Assembly: GCF_016428585.1 (NCBI RefSeq)
Contig: NZ_JAELVR010000008.1
Coordinates: forward strand, 124,001-188,000
Direction of reading: 5' to 3'
DNA from: Sedimentitalea arenosa
Lineage (GTDB): Bacteria; Pseudomonadota; Alphaproteobacteria; Rhodobacterales; Rhodobacteraceae
DNA length: 64,000 nt
Numbering within the stretch: the stretch's first letter is position 1; the number at the start of each line of letters is the position of its first letter. Below the pieces are notes generated by a model. It did no database searches and was not told where the DNA came from. It saw only the letters and a program-made list of their open reading frames with translations. Of this stretch, positions 44,202-52,611 are shown one piece after another. The translations under genes and the position numbers were made by a program.

Positions 44202-45200
44202 ATGAAACATGCATTCATGACCACGGCCGTCGCGGCAATGATGGCGTTTGGCGGGCACACCCAGGCGCAGGATCTCAAGATGAGCCACGTGCGCCCGCAG
44301 GACGCCACGATCGACGTCGAACTGCGCGCCTTTTCGGCCGCCGTGGACGAGGCGACGGGCGGTGACGTCAAGATCAACATCTTTCCCGCCTCCGCTCTCG
44401 GCGACTACACCACCGTGCAGGAACGCATCAGCGTCGGCGCCATCGACATGGCCACCCAACCCGCCGCGACCGCAGCCGATCGCCGGATGCAGATCAGCTC
44501 GTTCCCCTATCTGGCCGGAAACTGGGACGAAGCCCGCGCCGTCTATGGCCCCGGCGGCGTGGTGCGCGACGTTATGGCCGAGCTCTATGCCGAGCAGGAC
44601 ATCACGATGCTCGCAGCCTATCCGGTCTATTTCGGGGGGATCTCTCTGAACATCGAGAACCCCAATGCCGGTTCGGTCGAGTCCAACGGCATCAAGGTTC
44701 GCGTTCCCGGCATCAAGAGTTTCCAGCTGACCGGCGAAGCCCTTGGTTACATCCCGTCGCCGATCCCGTTCTCCGAAGCCTTCACCGCCGTGCAGACCGG
44801 CGTGGTCGATGGCGTCATCGGGTCGGGCGCCGAAGGCTACTATGCCTCGTTCCGCGACGTGACGAAGACCTACATCCCAGCCAATACCCATTTCGAAGTC
44901 TGGTACATGATCATCTCCAACGAGAGCCTCGCCAGCCTGTCCGAAGAAAACCAGGCAGCACTGAAGGAACAGGCCGCGGCGTTCGAGGCGACCCGGTGGG
45001 ACGTGGCCGAGGCTGACCAGGAGCGCAACGAACAGCGCCTGGTCGACGAACTGGGCGCGACCGTCGCGGAGCTCAGCGACGAGGACCTCGCCGCCATGGC
45101 CGAAAAGGTGCGCGTCGACGTATGGCCGCAGGTGCTGGAAGATGTCGGCGCGGACTGGGGCCAGTCGATCCTCGACAAGGTCGCTGCCGCAACCAACTGA
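44202..45200 (+). CDS. TRAP transporter substrate-binding protein (DctP)
   Basis: A 332-residue periplasmic receptor with signal peptide (about 1-24). The DctP fold shows AFSAAVDEATGGDVKINIFPASALGDYTTVQERISVGAIDMATQPAA and NGIKVRVPGIKSFQLTGEALG; a conserved arginine (VRVPG) normally anchors a carboxylate. The ligand is therefore an acid; the downstream oxidases suggest an amino or imino acid. A strong hairpin follows the stop, as is common for highly expressed receptors. Confidence 0.93.
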   Translation: MKHAFMTTAVAAMMAFGGHTQAQDLKMSHVRPQDATIDVELRAFSAAVDEATGGDVKINIFPASALGDYTTVQERISVGAIDMATQPAATAADRRMQISSFPYLAGNWDEARAVYGPGGVVRDVMAELYAEQDITMLAAYPVYFGGISLNIENPNAGSVESNGIKVRVPGIKSFQLTGEALGYIPSPIPFSEAFTAVQTGVVDGVIGSGAEGYYASFRDVTKTYIPANTHFEVWYMIISNESLASLSEENQAALKEQAAAFEATRWDVAEADQERNEQRLVDELGATVAELSDEDLAAMAEKVRVDVWPQVLEDVGADWGQSILDKVAAATN

Positions 45201-45207
45201 ACCCTGC

Positions 45208-45236
45208 GGGACAGGGCGGCCCTGCGGCCCTGTCCC
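45208..45236 (+). terminator. strong hairpin after dctP, likely mRNA-stabilising or attenuating
   Basis: A 10-bp perfect stem (gggacagggc, 45208-45217, with gccctgtccc, 45227-45236) and a 9-base loop lie in the only sizeable gap of the operon, with no U-tract. It may raise receptor expression relative to the enzymes downstream. Confidence 0.6.
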
Positions 45237-45261
45237 GATCCATCAACAGCGAGACGGAACA

Positions 45262-46362
45262 ATGGAAACCGAGTATGCCATCATCGGCGGCGGGGTTGTC
45301 GGCCTTTCGGTTGCCTGGGGCCTTCTAAAGCGCGGCCTGACGGTGACCGTTCTGGATGGCGACGACGGATCGTTCCGGGCCAGCCGGGGCAATTTCGGAC
45401 TTGTCTGGGTTCAGTCCAAGGGCATGAACCAACCCCGCTATGCCCGCTGGTCGCAGCAATCCGCCGCGATCTGGGCAGAATTCGCCGAAGAGCTGGGCCA
45501 CAACACCGGCCAACCCGTGCCGCTGGAACAGAAGGGCGGCTATGACCTGCACTTCTCCGAGGCGACGCTGGAGGCCACGGTCGCGAAGTACAACGACCTG
45601 AAGACCAAGCTCGACGGCGATTACCCGTTCGAGGTTCTGGGCCATAACGCCCTGCGCAAGGAAGAGCCCCAAATCGGCCCCAAGGTCGTCGGGGCGATCC
45701 TGCACCACCAGGACGGCCACGCCAATCCGCTCAAGCTTTTGAAATCCCTGGCCGCGGACGTGCGCCGCATGGGCGGGCGCGTTCTGACCGGCAAGACCGT
45801 GACGGACGTGACGAAACCCGATGGGTTTCGCCTCGCCTGTGCCGACGGTACCACCGTCGGTGCCGGCAAGGTGGTCCTGTCAGCCGGGCTTGGGGCCGCG
45901 GCCCTCGGTCCGAAACTCGCCTTCCGGGCCCCGGTGCGACCACAGCGCGGGCAGGTCCTGATCACCGAGAAACTTCCGAAACTGATCAATCGCCCGTCCC
46001 TGATTGCGCGCCAGGTGGATGAGGGCGGCATACAGATCGGGGCCACCAATGAAGAAGTCGGCACCGACGACCGAGTCACGCAACCGGGCCTGTCGGGCCT
46101 CGCCGCCGAGGCGATCGCCGCCTATCCCGCCCTCGCCCGCGCCCAACTCGTGCGCTCATGGGGCGCGTTGCGGGTGCTGTCGCCCGACGGCCTGCCGATC
46201 TACCAGGAAAGCGCGGAGTTCCCCGGCGCCTACCTCGTGACCTGCCACAGCGGCATCACCCTTGCCGCGGCCCATGCCCGCCTGCTGCCGGACTGGCTTG
46301 AGGCGACCAAGGCCGCGCCCGACCTGGAGGTGTTCAGTGAAACCCGATTCGCCGTTTCTTGA
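45262..46362 (+). CDS. FAD-dependent amine/amino-acid oxidase subunit (HcnC/opine oxidase B-like)
   Basis: A 366-residue glycine-oxidase-fold flavoprotein. The FAD motif TEYAIIGGGVVGLSVAWGLLKRGLTVTVLDGD and a C-terminal block ending SPDGLPIYQESAEF with CHSGITLAAAHA are typical. With the next two genes it makes the set seen in hydrogen-cyanide synthase (HcnABC), opine oxidases and D-hydroxyproline dehydrogenase, where this subunit oxidises the C-N bond of the substrate. The start at 45262 has GGAA nearby. Overlaps the next gene by 26 bases. Confidence 0.88.
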   Translation: METEYAIIGGGVVGLSVAWGLLKRGLTVTVLDGDDGSFRASRGNFGLVWVQSKGMNQPRYARWSQQSAAIWAEFAEELGHNTGQPVPLEQKGGYDLHFSEATLEATVAKYNDLKTKLDGDYPFEVLGHNALRKEEPQIGPKVVGAILHHQDGHANPLKLLKSLAADVRRMGGRVLTGKTVTDVTKPDGFRLACADGTTVGAGKVVLSAGLGAAALGPKLAFRAPVRPQRGQVLITEKLPKLINRPSLIARQVDEGGIQIGATNEEVGTDDRVTQPGLSGLAAEAIAAYPALARAQLVRSWGALRVLSPDGLPIYQESAEFPGAYLVTCHSGITLAAAHARLLPDWLEATKAAPDLEVFSETRFAVS

Positions 46363-46645
46363 CTTGGAGACCGCACCGCGGGTGGCCGTGTCCATCGACG
46401 GTGCACCCCTCGAACTGCCCGAAGGCGCGAACCTCGCCGCGGCGCTGCTGGCCGCCGGCGTCACGGTGTTCCGTCATACGCCCGTATCGGGCGCTCCGCG
46501 CGGACCCTTTTGCATGATGGGCGCATGTTTCGATTGCCTCGTGGACATCGACGGCTTCACCCGCCAAGCCTGCATGATCGAAGTCTCGCAAGGCTTGCGG
46601 ATCATCCGGCCGCGCGACTTGGGGGCGGACGATGTCGACGCATGA
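46337..46645 (+). CDS. (2Fe-2S)-binding subunit (HcnA-like)
   Basis: A 102-residue small iron-sulfur protein. Four cysteines in FCMMGACFDCLVDIDGFTRQAC bind a plant-type [2Fe-2S] cluster. The start is a GTG at 46337, supported by GGAGG six bases before it, and overlaps the previous gene by 26 bases; later ATGs would cut the N-terminal strand. It overlaps the next gene by 14 bases. Role: electron transfer between the two flavin subunits of the three-part oxidase. Confidence 0.87.
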   Translation: MKPDSPFLDLETAPRVAVSIDGAPLELPEGANLAAALLAAGVTVFRHTPVSGAPRGPFCMMGACFDCLVDIDGFTRQACMIEVSQGLRIIRPRDLGADDVDA

Positions 46646-48026
46646 CCTGATCGTGATCGGGGCCGGTCCCGCCGGGATGGCGACTGCGTCCAAGGCGGCC
46701 GATCTGGGCCTCACCGTCGCCGTGCTGGATGAACAACCCCGCGCCGGGGGCCAGGTTTATCGCGACGTGGATCGGGTTGCCGCCCTGCGCGGCGACATCC
46801 TCGGCGCGGACTATACACAGGGCGCGACGCTTACCGCCGGGCTGCATCACCAGGCGATCGAACATGTCCCGGGTGCGACCGTCTGGGCCATCGAGGACGG
46901 GTTCCGGGTGTCCTACACCCGCGCCGGGCGCGGCGCGCAGATCGCGGCGGACCGGATCCTTCTGGCGACCGGCGCGCTGGAACGACCGATGCCGCTGCCG
47001 GGCTGGACCCTCCCCGGTGTCATGACCGCAGGCGCGGGCCAGATCCTGCTCAAACAATCGGGGGTGCTGGCCAAAAGTGCGGCTCTGGTGGGTTGCGGGC
47101 CGCTGCTCTACCTCATCGCGGCGCAGATGGTTCGCGCAGGCACCCCGCCCGTCGCGATGATCGAAACCCAGACCCGAAGCGACTTGATCGAGGCGGCGCG
47201 CCATGTCGGCGGGGCCTTGCGTGGCTGGCCCTACATGCTGAAGGGATTGAAGATGCTGGCCGAGATCACCCGTGCAAAGGTGCCGCGCTACCCCGGCGCG
47301 ACCGAGATCCGGATCGAGGGAACCGATACGGCCGAGGCCGTGAGCTTTGTCCACCGCGGACGCGCGCACCGCATCGCCTGCCGGACGGTTTTCCTGCATC
47401 ATGGCGTTGTGCCGAACACCCAAGCGGCACGTTCGCTGGGTGTCAGCCATCGCTGGCATGCCGGGCAGTCCTGTTTCGCGCCACGGCTCGACGTTTGGGG
47501 GCAAAGCGACGTCACAGGCGTTTTCATCGCCGGGGACGGGGCCGGGATCGGCGGCGCGAAAGCGGCCGAACTCGCCGGGCGACTTGCGGCGTTGAAAGTG
47601 GCGGAGGAGTCGGGCCGTCTCTCGACCGACGAACGCGACCGCCAGGCCGCGCCCTTGCGATCGGCCCACGCACGGGAACTTGCCGCGCGCCCGTTTCTGG
47701 ACCGCGCCTATCCGCCTTTTGCCGGCGCCCTTGCACCCGAAGATGCGACGGTGATCTGCCGGTGCGAGGAAGTGACAGCAGGTGACATTCGCGGTCACGC
47801 CCGCCTGGGATGCCTCGGCCCGAACCAGGCCAAAGCCTTCAGTCGCGCGGGCATGGGGCCATGCCAGGGTCGATATTGCGGCCTCACGGTCACAAGCCTG
47901 CTTGCGGCGGCGAACGGAACGTCGCATGACGAGACGGGCTACTATCGTATTCGCCCGCCGCTGAAACCCGTGACGCTGGGCGAGTTGGCGACACTGGAAC
48001 ACTCCGCCCCCGACACGGCGGAATAG
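46632..48026 (+). CDS. NAD(P)/FAD oxidoreductase with BFD-like Fe-S domain (HcnB/opine oxidase A-like)
   Basis: A 464-residue subunit. It opens with an FAD motif (THDLIVIGAGPAGMATASKAADLGLTVAVLDEQPRAGGQVYRDV), has a central second nucleotide site (AALVGCGPLLYLIAAQM), and ends in a bacterioferredoxin-associated-ferredoxin-like four-cysteine module: CRCEEVTAGDIRGH, then GPCQGRYCG. This combination is the larger electron-accepting subunit of HcnABC-type dehydrogenases. The reduced cofactor likely passes electrons to the quinone pool or to the small ferredoxin. Followed after nine bases by a RidA gene. Confidence 0.9.
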   Translation: MSTHDLIVIGAGPAGMATASKAADLGLTVAVLDEQPRAGGQVYRDVDRVAALRGDILGADYTQGATLTAGLHHQAIEHVPGATVWAIEDGFRVSYTRAGRGAQIAADRILLATGALERPMPLPGWTLPGVMTAGAGQILLKQSGVLAKSAALVGCGPLLYLIAAQMVRAGTPPVAMIETQTRSDLIEAARHVGGALRGWPYMLKGLKMLAEITRAKVPRYPGATEIRIEGTDTAEAVSFVHRGRAHRIACRTVFLHHGVVPNTQAARSLGVSHRWHAGQSCFAPRLDVWGQSDVTGVFIAGDGAGIGGAKAAELAGRLAALKVAEESGRLSTDERDRQAAPLRSAHARELAARPFLDRAYPPFAGALAPEDATVICRCEEVTAGDIRGHARLGCLGPNQAKAFSRAGMGPCQGRYCGLTVTSLLAAANGTSHDETGYYRIRPPLKPVTLGELATLEHSAPDTAE

Positions 48027-48035
48027 GAGACTGAC

Positions 48036-48374
48036 ATGATCGAACGGATCGACACCGGTCAACGGATGAGCAAGATCGTCAAGCACAACGGAGTCGCCTA
48101 CCTTTGCGGCCAGGTCGGAGACGGCGCCACGGTGTCCGACCAGACCCGCGACTGTCTGTCCCGGGTCGAAGCCCTGTTGAACAAGGCCGGATCCGCGCCG
48201 GACCGAATTCTGCAGGCGGTGATCTGGCTTTCGGACATGGCGGATTTCGCCGAGATGAACGAGGTCTGGGACGCCTGGGTGCCCGAGGGACATGCTCCCG
48301 CCCGCGCTTGCGGAGAAGCCAGACTTGCCCGACCGGAGTTGAAGGTCGAGATCATCGTCACAGCGGCCTGCTAG
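48036..48374 (+). CDS. RidA family imine/enamine deaminase-like protein
   Basis: A 112-residue RidA-fold protein. The substrate region keeps the conserved block [23 protein letters not shown], including the arginine needed for imine hydrolysis, in contrast to the RidA at 40842. A role in hydrolysing the imine product of the adjacent amine oxidase fits both chemistry and position. GGAG lies seven bases before the ATG. Confidence 0.9.
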   Translation: MIERIDTGQRMSKIVKHNGVAYLCGQVGDGATVSDQTRDCLSRVEALLNKAGSAPDRILQAVIWLSDMADFAEMNEVWDAWVPEGHAPARACGEARLARPELKVEIIVTAAC

Positions 48375-48396
48375 GCCCTCCGCGGAGACAGAACCC

Positions 48397-49653
48397 ATGA
48401 AAGTGATCGTGCTCGGCGCCGGCGTCATCGGCGTCACGACCGCCTACTACCTCGCCAAACAGGGCGCCGACGTCACAGTCATCGATCGGCAGCGCGAACC
48501 CGGCATGGAAACAAGCTACGCCAATGCAGGCGAGTTGAGTTATGGCATGACTTCTCCCTGGGCGGCGCCGGGCGTGCCGAAGAAGGCGCTGAAATGGCTG
48601 TTCATGCGGCATCGCCCGCTGACGATCTGGCCGCTGATCAGCCCGACCATGTGGGCCTGGGGGCTTCGGATGCTGGCGAATTGCAACGAGGACGCCTACC
48701 GCACCAACAAGGCCCGCATGGTGCGTGTCTCGAATTTCAGCCGCGATGCCCTCACCGAACTGATGAACGACGTCTCGTTCGACTTCGACCTGCGCGAACG
48801 GGGCACACTGCAGCTGTTCCGCACCCAGAAACAGGTTGATGGGTCCAAGGCGGATCAGGAGGTGCTCGCCGAATTCGACTCGCCCTTCGAACTGCTGGAT
48901 CGCGACGGCTGCATCCGGGCCGAGCCGGGGCTGGCGCATGTGGCGGACAAGTTCGTTGGGGGGTTGCGACTGACATCGGACCGCACCGGCGACTGCCGCC
49001 GGTTCACGCAGGCCCTTGCCAAGACGGCAGAGACCCTTGGTGTCAGCTTCCGCTATGGCGAGACGATCCACGGGATGACCGTGTCCGACGGCCGTATCAG
49101 GGCGGTCCGCACGGACCGGGGCGCCGAAGTGGCCGATGCCTTCGTCTGCTGCCTCGGCCCCTACGCCGCGACCCTGCTGCAGCAGGTCGACATCCGGGTT
49201 CCGATCTATCCGATCAAGGGATATTCGATCACGCTCCCGGTTGCCGATGACGAGGCCGCGCCGCAATCGACGATCATGGACGAGACGCACAAGGTGGCCA
49301 TCACGCGGCTCGGCGATCGCATCCGTGTCGCCGGGCAGGCTGAAATCATCGGTTACAACAAAAGGCTCGGTGCACACGCGACGGACACCGTGCGCCACGT
49401 GGTCGACGATCTCTTCCCCAAGGGCGGCGACCTTTCGAAGGCCGAGGGCTGGACCGGACTTCGCCCAATGACCCCCGATGGCACCCCGGTGATCGGACCG
49501 ACACGGTATCCAAACCTGTTCCTGAACACGGGGCATGGCACGCTCGGCTGGACCATGGCCTGCGGATCGTCGCGGGTTGTCGCCGACATCGTGACGGGAC
49601 GTCCGCCCGAGATCGACATGGACGGATTGACGGTGGCCCGATACCGGACCTAA
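48397..49653 (+). CDS. D-amino acid dehydrogenase (DadA family)
   Basis: A 418-residue flavoprotein: KVIVLGAGVIGVTTAYYLAKQGADVTVIDRQ, then ETSYANAGELSYGMTSPWAAPGVP (the DadA hallmark), and a C-terminal GWTGLRPMTPDGTPVIGPTRYPNLFLNTGHGTLGWTMACGSSRVVADI. These enzymes oxidise D-amino acids in the membrane periphery with ubiquinone. CGGAGAC precedes the start. It is the last gene of the locus; together with the HcnABC-like enzyme it would channel an imino- or D-amino-acid substrate. Not necessarily specific for D-alanine. Confidence 0.92.
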   Translation: MKVIVLGAGVIGVTTAYYLAKQGADVTVIDRQREPGMETSYANAGELSYGMTSPWAAPGVPKKALKWLFMRHRPLTIWPLISPTMWAWGLRMLANCNEDAYRTNKARMVRVSNFSRDALTELMNDVSFDFDLRERGTLQLFRTQKQVDGSKADQEVLAEFDSPFELLDRDGCIRAEPGLAHVADKFVGGLRLTSDRTGDCRRFTQALAKTAETLGVSFRYGETIHGMTVSDGRIRAVRTDRGAEVADAFVCCLGPYAATLLQQVDIRVPIYPIKGYSITLPVADDEAAPQSTIMDETHKVAITRLGDRIRVAGQAEIIGYNKRLGAHATDTVRHVVDDLFPKGGDLSKAEGWTGLRPMTPDGTPVIGPTRYPNLFLNTGHGTLGWTMACGSSRVVADIVTGRPPEIDMDGLTVARYRT

Positions 49654-49817
49654 CCGACGGGCGCTTTGCCCACGGCGATGGTGTGCGGTCCTTTGGAACG
49701 ATCGATCTTCTTCCCATGGATCCAGCGGATTCGTCACGCGTTAAGACACCTTGGGCTATTGGGGCGCGGATCTTTTGCCTGCAGGAAGTCGGGTTCGATC
49801 GGCCCGCTCAATAGACG

Positions 49818-49849
49818 CCGATGGCAGCGCGGATCCGCGCCGCCATCGG
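49818..49849. terminator. near-perfect 32-base palindrome, bidirectional terminator candidate
   Basis: ccgatggc (49818-49825) pairs with gccatcgg (49842-49849), a symmetrical A/C mismatch follows, and the centre is the self-complementary 14-mer at 49827-49840. It sits between the converging DadA and monoamine-oxidase genes. The 206-base gap holds nothing else I can name. Confidence 0.6.
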
Positions 49850-49859
49850 TCATTCGGAC

Positions 49860-51329
49860 CTACAGTTCGGCCATCACTTCATCGGCCGCGCGCTGGCCGG
49901 CCTGCAAGGCGCCTTCGACATAGCCGTTCCAGACGGCTGACGTGTCGCTTCCGGCCCAGTGAATACGGTCGACCGGACGGTTCCAGGCTTCACCGGCCAC
50001 GGTCCACGCACCCGGCGTCGGTTGCGTACCATAACCACCGCGGCGCCAGGGGTCCGCGGACCAGGCCTTGTCCGTGTAGTCGACCGGATTGGCGCCCGCG
50101 TCGCCGAAGATGCGGACGATCTCGCTGACGACGAAGTCGCGGCGTTCCTCCTGCGTCCGGTCGGCCCAGCGCAGCACGGCCTCTCCATCCATGAAGGCGA
50201 CGAGCGCGAACTTGCCGCTATCGTTGAGGCTATGTTCGAAGAACACATTCGCATCACCTTCGAAAAACGCCTGCCCGGTATAGCCCATGTCGCGCCAGAA
50301 CGGCGTATCATATGCGACATAGCACTTGATGACGGCCCCCATCGGCGCACGCTGCATGTAAACGTCGCGCATGGCGGGCAAGGCCGGGTCATAATGGATA
50401 CGCTGCGCCATGGCCGGAGGAACGGCGACGATCACGCGCTTTGCGCGCCAGGTTCCGGTAGCGGCAGTCACGGTCACGCCGTCCTCGTCCTGTTCGATGC
50501 TGCGCACGGGGCTGCTCAGGTGGACCTTGTCGCCCAGCGCTTCGGCCATCAGTTGCGGCACCTGGAACAATCCGCCCTTGACGACCTCCTGCTGCGCGCC
50601 GCCGTCGGTCGAGATGAGCGCGGTGAGTCCTTGCCCCGAACGGCAGTAGAACAGGAATTGCAGCATCGAGATCTGCGAGGGATCGACGACGCAGACGCCC
50701 TTGACCGCGAACTTGAAAAAGGCGGTGATGAAGGCGGTACCGAGATTCTGATCCATCCAGGTGGTGCAGGTGATCGAATCCCATTCCTTGGCGCGCGGGT
50801 GCGACCAGGGCGCTTCCGGGTCGATCTCCGCGGCCCAGGTCTCGATAGTCTCGACGCCTTCGACAAAGGCGGCCATTTCGGCATCGGGCAGCATCGGCAC
50901 TTCGCCTTCGTACTCGAACTTCAGACCGGCGAGGTCGATTATGCTGCGTCCGGTGATGTTCTGTTTGAGCCGCGTGAGGCCGAATTCCTGGGTAATCTCG
51001 TCGAGAAGGGTTTGGCCGGGGCCCCACCACTGACCACCCAGATCGATGGGCTCGCCATTCACCTCGCCGCGGCGCAGCCGGCCACCGGCACGGTCGTCGG
51101 CCTCGAGCAGGGCGACGCTGTGGCCGGCTGCGCTCAGTTGGCGCGCGGCATAGCAACCGGATGCCCCAGCGCCGACCACGACGACGTCGACGTTCTGCAC
51201 GTCGCTGCCCTGTGCCTTGGCGGCGCCCCCAAGCGCGAGTGCCGCGCCGGAGGTCAGCGCGCCGCCCAGAACGTGGCGGCGCGACGGACCCTGCATGCGG
51301 GCGGCGGAAGTCTTTGTTTCGGATGTCAT
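49860..51329 (-). CDS. flavin monoamine oxidase, Tat-exported
   Basis: A 489-residue FAD amine oxidase. The N-terminus has a twin-arginine signal (PSRRHVLGGALTSGAALALGGAAKAQ), so it is exported folded with its flavin. The FAD motif VVVVGAGASGCYAARQLSAAGHSVALLEADDRAGGRL, GQWWGPGQTLLDE, and the C-terminal YVEGALQAGQRAADEV are typical of monoamine/polyamine oxidases. It would oxidatively deaminate an amine in the periplasm, producing aldehyde, ammonia and hydrogen peroxide. AAGGAG precedes the start. Divergent from the HAD phosphatase gene. Confidence 0.92.
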   Translation of the reverse strand: MTSETKTSAARMQGPSRRHVLGGALTSGAALALGGAAKAQGSDVQNVDVVVVGAGASGCYAARQLSAAGHSVALLEADDRAGGRLRRGEVNGEPIDLGGQWWGPGQTLLDEITQEFGLTRLKQNITGRSIIDLAGLKFEYEGEVPMLPDAEMAAFVEGVETIETWAAEIDPEAPWSHPRAKEWDSITCTTWMDQNLGTAFITAFFKFAVKGVCVVDPSQISMLQFLFYCRSGQGLTALISTDGGAQQEVVKGGLFQVPQLMAEALGDKVHLSSPVRSIEQDEDGVTVTAATGTWRAKRVIVAVPPAMAQRIHYDPALPAMRDVYMQRAPMGAVIKCYVAYDTPFWRDMGYTGQAFFEGDANVFFEHSLNDSGKFALVAFMDGEAVLRWADRTQEERRDFVVSEIVRIFGDAGANPVDYTDKAWSADPWRRGGYGTQPTPGAWTVAGEAWNRPVDRIHWAGSDTSAVWNGYVEGALQAGQRAADEVMAEL

Positions 51330-51560
51330 GTGATGGTCTCCTTTCCAAAAATTGCGTTCAACAACCCCGGCTCGACTCGCCTGACGCTGCGTTGTCAGTC
51401 GAGGTATTCAAAAATTCTGGACATTTGTCTAGTTTTTTTGTTTTGTATATCTGTGTCGACATCGACAACAATAGAATCGCTCAAAGCGCCACGACGCCAC
51501 GGCTAGGAAATGTGGGCCGTCGTTAGCACTGTGAGCGGGAAACACGGGTGGAGGAAAATC

Positions 51561-52532
51561 GTGAACACTAACTTTTTTGCCGGGGTCATCGCGACCGTGA
51601 TGGCGACTTCGGTGGCAGTGCCGGCCCTGAGTGACGCTTTGCCCTCTTGGTCTGAAGGCGACAATCGCGACGCCATCATCGCGTTCGTCGAGTCCGTCAC
51701 CCAGGAGGGAACGGAAACCTACCTTGACCCGGAGGATCGCATCGCCGTCTTTGACAATGACGGCACGCTCTGGACCGAAAAACCGACCTATACGGAGGTC
51801 ATCTTCGCGTTCGAACAGGTCAAGGCCCTGGCGCCGAACCACCCCGAGTGGCAAGAGCAGGAGCCATTCGCGCAAATCCTCGAAAACGGGCTCGGCGCGC
51901 TCAAGGAGATCGGGCTGAAAGGCGCGATTACCGCTCTGACGGCCGTCTATGCTGAGCTGGACGATGCCGAATTCGCGCAGCGGGCGGCCGATTTCCTGGA
52001 TGATCCGCACCTCAGCGCGGGCCGCGCCTACCAGGACACGACCTATGCGCCGATGGTCGAGATGGTCGAATACCTGCGCGACAACGGCTTTGAAATCTTC
52101 ATCGTGTCCGGTGGTACCAATGATTTCCTGCGCAGTTTCGCGGAAACCGCGTATGGCGTTCCGCCGCAGCGCATCATCGGCTCCGCTCTCGAGACTGAGG
52201 TGATCGTCGATGATAGCGGTGTGTCGCTGAAGCAGTTGCCGAACCTGGCTTACTTCAACGATGGCCCGACCAAGGTGCTGAACATCGTGAACCGCCTCGG
52301 CATCCATCCGACCATCGTGGTCGGAAATTCGGACGGCGACCTCCCGATGATCCAGTATGCGCTTGCCGGCGCGGGTCCGAAACTGGCCGTTCTGGTCAAT
52401 CATGACGATGACGCGCGCGAAGCCGCCTATGACCGGGGGGCCGAAGCGGCGATCGCGGCAGCCGCGCCGGACGGCGACAACTTTCTTCTCGTCTCGATGA
52501 AGAACGACTTCGCCGCGGTGTGGAACCAGTAG
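51561..52532 (+). CDS. exported HAD-family phosphatase
   Basis: A 323-residue HAD hydrolase with a signal peptide (about residues 1-25, ending VPALSDA). The catalytic motifs are intact: AVFDNDGTLW (nucleophile Asp and the DGT), FIVSGGTNDFL, and VVGNSDGDLPMI. The start is a GTG at 51561 with GGAGG five bases upstream; the ATG at 51510 has no binding site and would bury the signal peptide. HAD enzymes are mostly cytoplasmic, so an exported one is unusual; it may scavenge phosphate from an organic ester in the periplasm. Confidence 0.85.
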   Translation: MNTNFFAGVIATVMATSVAVPALSDALPSWSEGDNRDAIIAFVESVTQEGTETYLDPEDRIAVFDNDGTLWTEKPTYTEVIFAFEQVKALAPNHPEWQEQEPFAQILENGLGALKEIGLKGAITALTAVYAELDDAEFAQRAADFLDDPHLSAGRAYQDTTYAPMVEMVEYLRDNGFEIFIVSGGTNDFLRSFAETAYGVPPQRIIGSALETEVIVDDSGVSLKQLPNLAYFNDGPTKVLNIVNRLGIHPTIVVGNSDGDLPMIQYALAGAGPKLAVLVNHDDDAREAAYDRGAEAAIAAAAPDGDNFLLVSMKNDFAAVWNQ

Positions 52533-52541
52533 CGTATCAGC

Positions 52542-52565
52542 GGCCGGGCCAAGCCGCCCGGCCGA
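52542..52565 (+). terminator. GC hairpin after HAD phosphatase gene
   Basis: A 9-bp perfect stem (cggccgggc, 52542-52550, with gcccggccg, 52557-52565) and a 6-base loop, without a U-tract. Likely separates the phosphatase from the alcohol-oxidation operon. Confidence 0.55.
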
Positions 52566-52611
52566 TCACCCGGACGTGTCCGGGCAGCTTGGACAAGGGA
52601 GGAACCACGAA

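Noticed and set aside
46602-48437. A 611-codon minus-strand frame opposite the BFD-type oxidoreductase
   Set aside because: No recognisable protein features; overlaps three well-supported plus-strand genes.
52576-52611. Upstream in-frame ATG for the second GMC oxidoreductase
   Set aside because: Residues before YDYVIVGGG do not fit the family, and GGGAGG sits correctly for the ATG at 52612.
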